A DNA stretch of 18,755 bases. Source: Bacteroidia bacterium. GTDB lineage: Bacteria; Bacteroidota; Bacteroidia; Bacteroidales; Azobacteroidaceae. Positions 15,893 to 18,755 of the stretch are shown in pieces; the first letter of the stretch is position 1, and every line of letters begins with the position of its first letter. The notes beneath the pieces are model-generated. The model was not told where the DNA came from and ran no database searches. It saw only the letters and a program-made list of their open reading frames with translations. The translations under genes and the position numbers were made by a program. The DNA is taken from assembly GCA_025999255.1 (NCBI GenBank), contig BNXB01000025.1, forward strand, positions 1 through 18,755, read 5' to 3'.

Positions 15893-15942
15893 AAGAAAAT
15901 GAAATAATGAAGAAAATATTTTTTCATTTCTTTCATTTTCTT
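15893..15942. repeat. Inverted repeat in rpsJ-rplC gap
   Basis: Perfect 12-bp outer arms AAGAAAATGAAA (15893-15904) and complement (15931-15942) enclose further partly complementary ATGAAGAAAA / TTTTCAT segments. It starts 11 bp after the rpsJ stop. The unit (ATGAA plus A-run) resembles those in the rpsL-rpsG and rpsG-fusA gaps. Confidence 0.7.
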
Positions 15943-15970
15943 AATTTATTAATTAATAAAAATAATTGAA

Positions 15971-16606
15971 ATGCCAGGATTATTAGGGAAAAAAATCGGA
16001 ATGACATCCGTTTTCAGTGCCGATGGGAAAAATCTTCCATGCACTGTTATCGAAGTTGGTCCTTGCGTGGTAACTCAGGTAAAAACCATTGAAAATGATG
16101 GTTATGAAGCCGTTCAGTTAGGATTTCAGGACAAAAAGGAAAAACACACCACAAAGCCTGAAATGGGACACTTCAAAAAAGCAGGAGTAACACCCAAGAG
16201 ACACTTGGCCGAGTTCAAAGAACAAGGAACGTACAAAGAGAACAAAGGAGCTTACAAAGCCGGCGATGTTCTGACTGTAGATTATTTTGACGGTGAACTT
16301 TACGTGGACGTAATCGGAACCTCAAAAGGTAAAGGATTTCAAGGAGTTGTTAAAAGACATGGTTTCCGTGGTGTGGGTGAAGCTACTTTGGGACAAAGTG
16401 ACCGTCAACGTCACCCGGGTTCTATCGGAGCCTGTTCTTATCCTGCGAAAGTATTCAAAGGAACACGCATGGCCGGTCAGATGGGTAACGAACGTGTTAC
16501 CGTTCAAAACCTCCAGATAATTAAGTTGATTCCGGAACACAACCTGCTGTTGGTCAGAGGATCCGTTCCCGGAGCTAAAGGTTCAATCGTAATAATACAA
16601 AAGTAA
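15971..16606 (+). CDS. rplC: 50S ribosomal protein uL3
   Basis: The 211-residue protein is complete uL3, one of the early assembly proteins of the large subunit, with a long loop reaching the peptidyl transferase centre. Signatures include the start [15 protein letters not shown], the loop [36 protein letters not shown] region (residues 122-153) and [17 protein letters not shown], where Gln170 aligns with the glutamine methylated by PrmB in E. coli. The stop overlaps the rplD start by one base (TAATG), a strong sign of translational coupling. Confidence 0.99.
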   Translation: MPGLLGKKIGMTSVFSADGKNLPCTVIEVGPCVVTQVKTIENDGYEAVQLGFQDKKEKHTTKPEMGHFKKAGVTPKRHLAEFKEQGTYKENKGAYKAGDVLTVDYFDGELYVDVIGTSKGKGFQGVVKRHGFRGVGEATLGQSDRQRHPGSIGACSYPAKVFKGTRMAGQMGNERVTVQNLQIIKLIPEHNLLLVRGSVPGAKGSIVIIQK

Positions 16607-17232
16607 TGGAATTAAGTGTATATAACATTCAAGGAAAAGATACCGGTAAAAAGGTAACTTTAAACGATTCTATCTTTGGAATTGAACCTAATGATCACGC
16701 TATTTATCTGGATGTTAAACAACATATGGCAAATAAGCGTCAGGGAACTCATAAGTCCAAAGAAAGAAGCGAAATGTCGGGAAGTACCCGTAAGTTAGGC
16801 CGTCAAAAAGGCGGTGGTGGCGCCCGTCGTGGTGATATCAACTCTCCGGTATTGGTTGGTGGCGCTCGTGTATTCGGGCCTAAACCAAGAGATTACAGTT
16901 TTAAACTGAATAAAAAAGTAAAAGCGTTGGCCCGTTTCTCGGCTTTGTCTTATAAAGCAAAAGAAAATGCCATCATTGTAGTAGAAGATTTTTCTTTTGA
17001 AGCGCCGAAGACTAAGGAATTTATAGCAATTGCTAAAAACCTGAATATTGAGGGTCAAAAATTCACAGTGGTTCTTCCGGAAAACAATAAGAATATCTAT
17101 TTGTCTGCACGTAACCTGCAAAGGGTAAGCGTAGTGACGGTACCCGAGTTGAATACTTACAAAGTATTGGATGCTAAACAATTGGTTGTCTTTGAGAGTT
17201 CGCTCGCTGTAATTAACAACTTAAATGAATAA
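16606..17232 (+). CDS. rplD: 50S ribosomal protein uL4
   Basis: The 208-residue protein is complete uL4. The extended loop that lines the exit tunnel lies at about residues 45-100 ([40 protein letters not shown]), where macrolide-resistance changes occur in other bacteria; no disruption is visible. In E. coli, L4 represses the S10 operon through its leader and by attenuation; here the S10 genes are internal to a longer cluster, so that leader is absent and any autoregulation would have to act elsewhere. ATG 16606 overlaps the rplC stop. Its own TAA (17230-17232) overlaps the Shine-Dalgarno of rplW. Confidence 0.98.
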   Translation: MELSVYNIQGKDTGKKVTLNDSIFGIEPNDHAIYLDVKQHMANKRQGTHKSKERSEMSGSTRKLGRQKGGGGARRGDINSPVLVGGARVFGPKPRDYSFKLNKKVKALARFSALSYKAKENAIIVVEDFSFEAPKTKEFIAIAKNLNIEGQKFTVVLPENNKNIYLSARNLQRVSVVTVPELNTYKVLDAKQLVVFESSLAVINNLNE

Positions 17233-17237
17233 GGAGG
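17231..17237 (+). promoter_or_regulatory. Strong Shine-Dalgarno of rplW
   Basis: AAGGAGG starts within the rplD stop codon and ends 10 bp before the rplW ATG. It is the only perfect anti-16S match directly ahead of a gene in the window; neighbours have A/T-rich leaders. Shine-Dalgarno use is generally suppressed in Bacteroidota. Confidence 0.8.
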
Positions 17238-17247
17238 AAAAGAATAT

Positions 17248-17544
17248 ATGAGTAGTATTATCATTAAACCAATCGTAACGGAAAAACAAACAGCGATTAG
17301 CGAAAAAATGCCTAACCGTGTGGGTTTCCGTGTTTCTCCAAAAGCAAATAAGCTTGAAATCAAGACTGCTATCGAATCTCTTTATAACGTTACTGTTGTT
17401 AAGATAAATACAATGCAGTATGATGGTAAGAGAAAATCAAGATATACCAAATCGGGAGTTGTAAGCGGAAAAGAAACTTCTTTCAAAAAAGCTATCGTTA
17501 CTTTGAAGGAAGGGGAAACTATAGATTTCTTTAGTAATATCTAA
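17248..17544 (+). CDS. rplW: 50S ribosomal protein uL23
   Basis: The 98-residue protein is uL23, which sits at the tunnel exit and docks trigger factor and SRP. Conserved stretches are IIKPIVTEKQTA, NRVGFRVSPKANKLEIKTAIESLYNVTVVKINTM and the basic loop YDGKRKSRYTKSGVVSGKETSFKKAIVTLKEGE. The start at 17248 is supported by AAGGAGG at 17231-17237. It is 15 bp after rplD and 77 bp before rplB, separated from the latter by a heptamer inverted repeat. Confidence 0.98.
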   Translation: MSSIIIKPIVTEKQTAISEKMPNRVGFRVSPKANKLEIKTAIESLYNVTVVKINTMQYDGKRKSRYTKSGVVSGKETSFKKAIVTLKEGETIDFFSNI

Positions 17545-17610
17545 AATTAACAATTGACAATTGACAATGAAAATAGAGAGAACATAATTGTCAATTATCA
17601 ATTATCAATT
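17545..17610. repeat. CAATTGA heptamer inverted repeat, rplW-rplB gap
   Basis: A left 24-nt arm (17545-17568, tandem CAATTGA units) and a right 24-nt arm (17587-17610, tandem TCAATTA units) are complementary at 21 of 24 positions, around an 18-nt loop. The structure starts directly after the rplW stop and ends 11 bp before rplB. All 24-nt arms are built with period 7. Confidence 0.85.
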
Positions 17611-17621
17611 AAAAACTATAA

Positions 17622-18446
17622 ATGGGAATTCGTAAATTAAAGCCCACAACGCCGGGGCAAAGACACAAGATTATTGGTACATTTAGTGAAATCACTGCTT
17701 CTGTACCAGAGAAATCTCTTGTAGTCGGTGCAAGAAAGTCCGGAGGTCGCAATAACGAAGGTAAAATGACCATGCGTTATATTGGAGGCGGCCACAGACG
17801 TAAGTACCGATTGATCGATTTCAAGAGAAGTAAAGATGGCATTCCTGCAACAGTAAAATCAATCGAATACGATCCGAATCGTTCGGCGCGTATCGCACTG
17901 TTGTATTACGCAGACGGAGCTAAAACGTATATCGTGGCTCCCGAAGGTTTGGAAGTAGGCCAAACAGTGATGTCCGGTAATGAAGCTGCACCAGAGATTG
18001 GGAATGCATTACCGTTGGTAAAAATTCCTTTGGGAACAGTCATTCATAATATTGAATTGCGTCCCGGACAAGGAGCTAAAATGGTTCGTTCTGCAGGAGC
18101 ATTCGCTCAGGTAATTTCTCGGGAAGGTGATTATGTAATCATCAAAATGCCTTCGGGCGAAACCCGTAAAATACTTTCAGCTTGCAAGGCTACTGTTGGT
18201 AGTGTGGGCAACTCAGATCATGCTTTGGAAAGATCAGGAAAAGCGGGTAGAACAAGATGGCTCGGCCGTCGTCCCCGTGTTCGTGGTGTGGTTATGAATC
18301 CGGTTGATCACCCGATGGGTGGTGGTGAAGGCCGTGCTTCAGGAGGACATCCGAGATCTCGTAAAGGATTGTATGCTAAGGGCTTGAAAACAAGAGCTCC
18401 TAAGAAGCATTCTTCTAAGTACATTATTGAGAGAAGAAAAAAGTAA
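17622..18446 (+). CDS. rplB: 50S ribosomal protein uL2
   Basis: The 274-residue protein is complete uL2, needed for subunit association and peptidyl transferase activity. Visible signatures are [60 protein letters not shown] and [15 protein letters not shown], with His230 corresponding to the conserved His near the active centre. The common DHPHGG reads DHPMGG here, which I believe is normal for this phylum. The start lies just after the CAATTGA repeat; no Shine-Dalgarno is seen. rpsS follows after 21 bp. Confidence 0.99.
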   Translation: MGIRKLKPTTPGQRHKIIGTFSEITASVPEKSLVVGARKSGGRNNEGKMTMRYIGGGHRRKYRLIDFKRSKDGIPATVKSIEYDPNRSARIALLYYADGAKTYIVAPEGLEVGQTVMSGNEAAPEIGNALPLVKIPLGTVIHNIELRPGQGAKMVRSAGAFAQVISREGDYVIIKMPSGETRKILSACKATVGSVGNSDHALERSGKAGRTRWLGRRPRVRGVVMNPVDHPMGGGEGRASGGHPRSRKGLYAKGLKTRAPKKHSSKYIIERRKK

Positions 18447-18467
18447 CCTGATTAATTAGAGTAAATT

Positions 18468-18737
18468 ATGAGTCGTTCATTAAAAAAAGGTCCTTACATT
18501 AACGTGAAGCTTGAAAAAAAGATTCTGGGTATGAATGAATCCGGAAAGAAAGCTGTGGTTAAAACTTGGGCAAGAGCTTCAATGATTTCCCCCGATTTCG
18601 TGGGACACACCGTTGCAGTTCACAATGGTAATAAATTTATTCCTGTTTATGTTACTGAAAATATGGTCGGACACAAATTAGGTGAATTTTCTCCTACTCG
18701 TCAGTTCCGTGGACATGCCGGTAACAAGAAAAAATAA
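18468..18737 (+). CDS. rpsS: 30S ribosomal protein uS19
   Basis: The 89-residue protein is full-length uS19, a head protein of the small subunit that contacts uS13. Typical stretches are [60 protein letters not shown] and SPTRQFRGH. It is the last complete gene; 18 bases remain after its stop. By the conserved gene order the next gene should be rplV, but nothing of it can be identified. Confidence 0.99.
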   Translation: MSRSLKKGPYINVKLEKKILGMNESGKKAVVKTWARASMISPDFVGHTVAVHNGNKFIPVYVTENMVGHKLGEFSPTRQFRGHAGNKKK

Positions 18738-18755
18738 TAGGATATTCAGCAACTG

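Overview
The window looks like a Bacteroidota (probably Bacteroidales) chromosome. It carries a SusC/SusD pair and a hybrid two-component system, promoter-like boxes of the Bacteroides type (TAnnTTTG), AT-rich spacers, almost no Shine-Dalgarno sequences, and a fused str-S10 ribosomal protein operon without tuf. The genus cannot be fixed from sequence alone.

Left half, minus strand (about 7655 down to 1 and beyond): a polysaccharide utilization locus (PUL) read in the order susC-like transporter, susD-like lipoprotein, GH105 unsaturated glucuronyl/galacturonyl hydrolase, GH97 alpha-glycosidase (cut by the left edge). Divergently, on the plus strand (7819-11871), lies its probable regulator, a hybrid two-component system (HTCS) with periplasmic propeller, Y_Y_Y domain, one membrane span, histidine kinase, receiver and AraC-type DNA-binding domain. 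The 163-bp divergent spacer holds promoter-like boxes for both directions and a 16-bp direct repeat with exact 21-bp periodicity, a good candidate for the HTCS binding site. The model is: oligosaccharide sensed in the periplasm, activation of susC transcription, capture by SusD, import by SusC, then periplasmic trimming by GH105 and GH97. The enzyme pair suggests a uronic-acid-containing plant glycan such as pectin or arabinogalactan, but this is inference.

Right half, plus strand (12122 to the right edge): rpsL, rpsG, fusA, rpsJ, rplC, rplD, rplW, rplB, rpsS, with two tandem consensus-type promoters in front of rpsL. All proteins look intact. Four of the wider gaps (rpsL-rpsG, fusA-rpsJ, rpsJ-rplC, rplW-rplB), and also rpsG-fusA, are filled by AT-rich inverted repeats built from short iterated units (7-8 bp), with a different unit in most gaps. 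This is the most unusual structural signal in the window. The rpsL-rpsG gap also contains two 11-codon mini-ORFs chained to the rpsG start through TGATG and ATGA overlaps, and rplW alone has a perfect AAGGAGG.

I found no insertion sequence, CRISPR array, tRNA or rRNA. There is no gap longer than 300 bases without a gene. No complete new defence or mobile system is visible; the novelty candidates are regulatory or structural.
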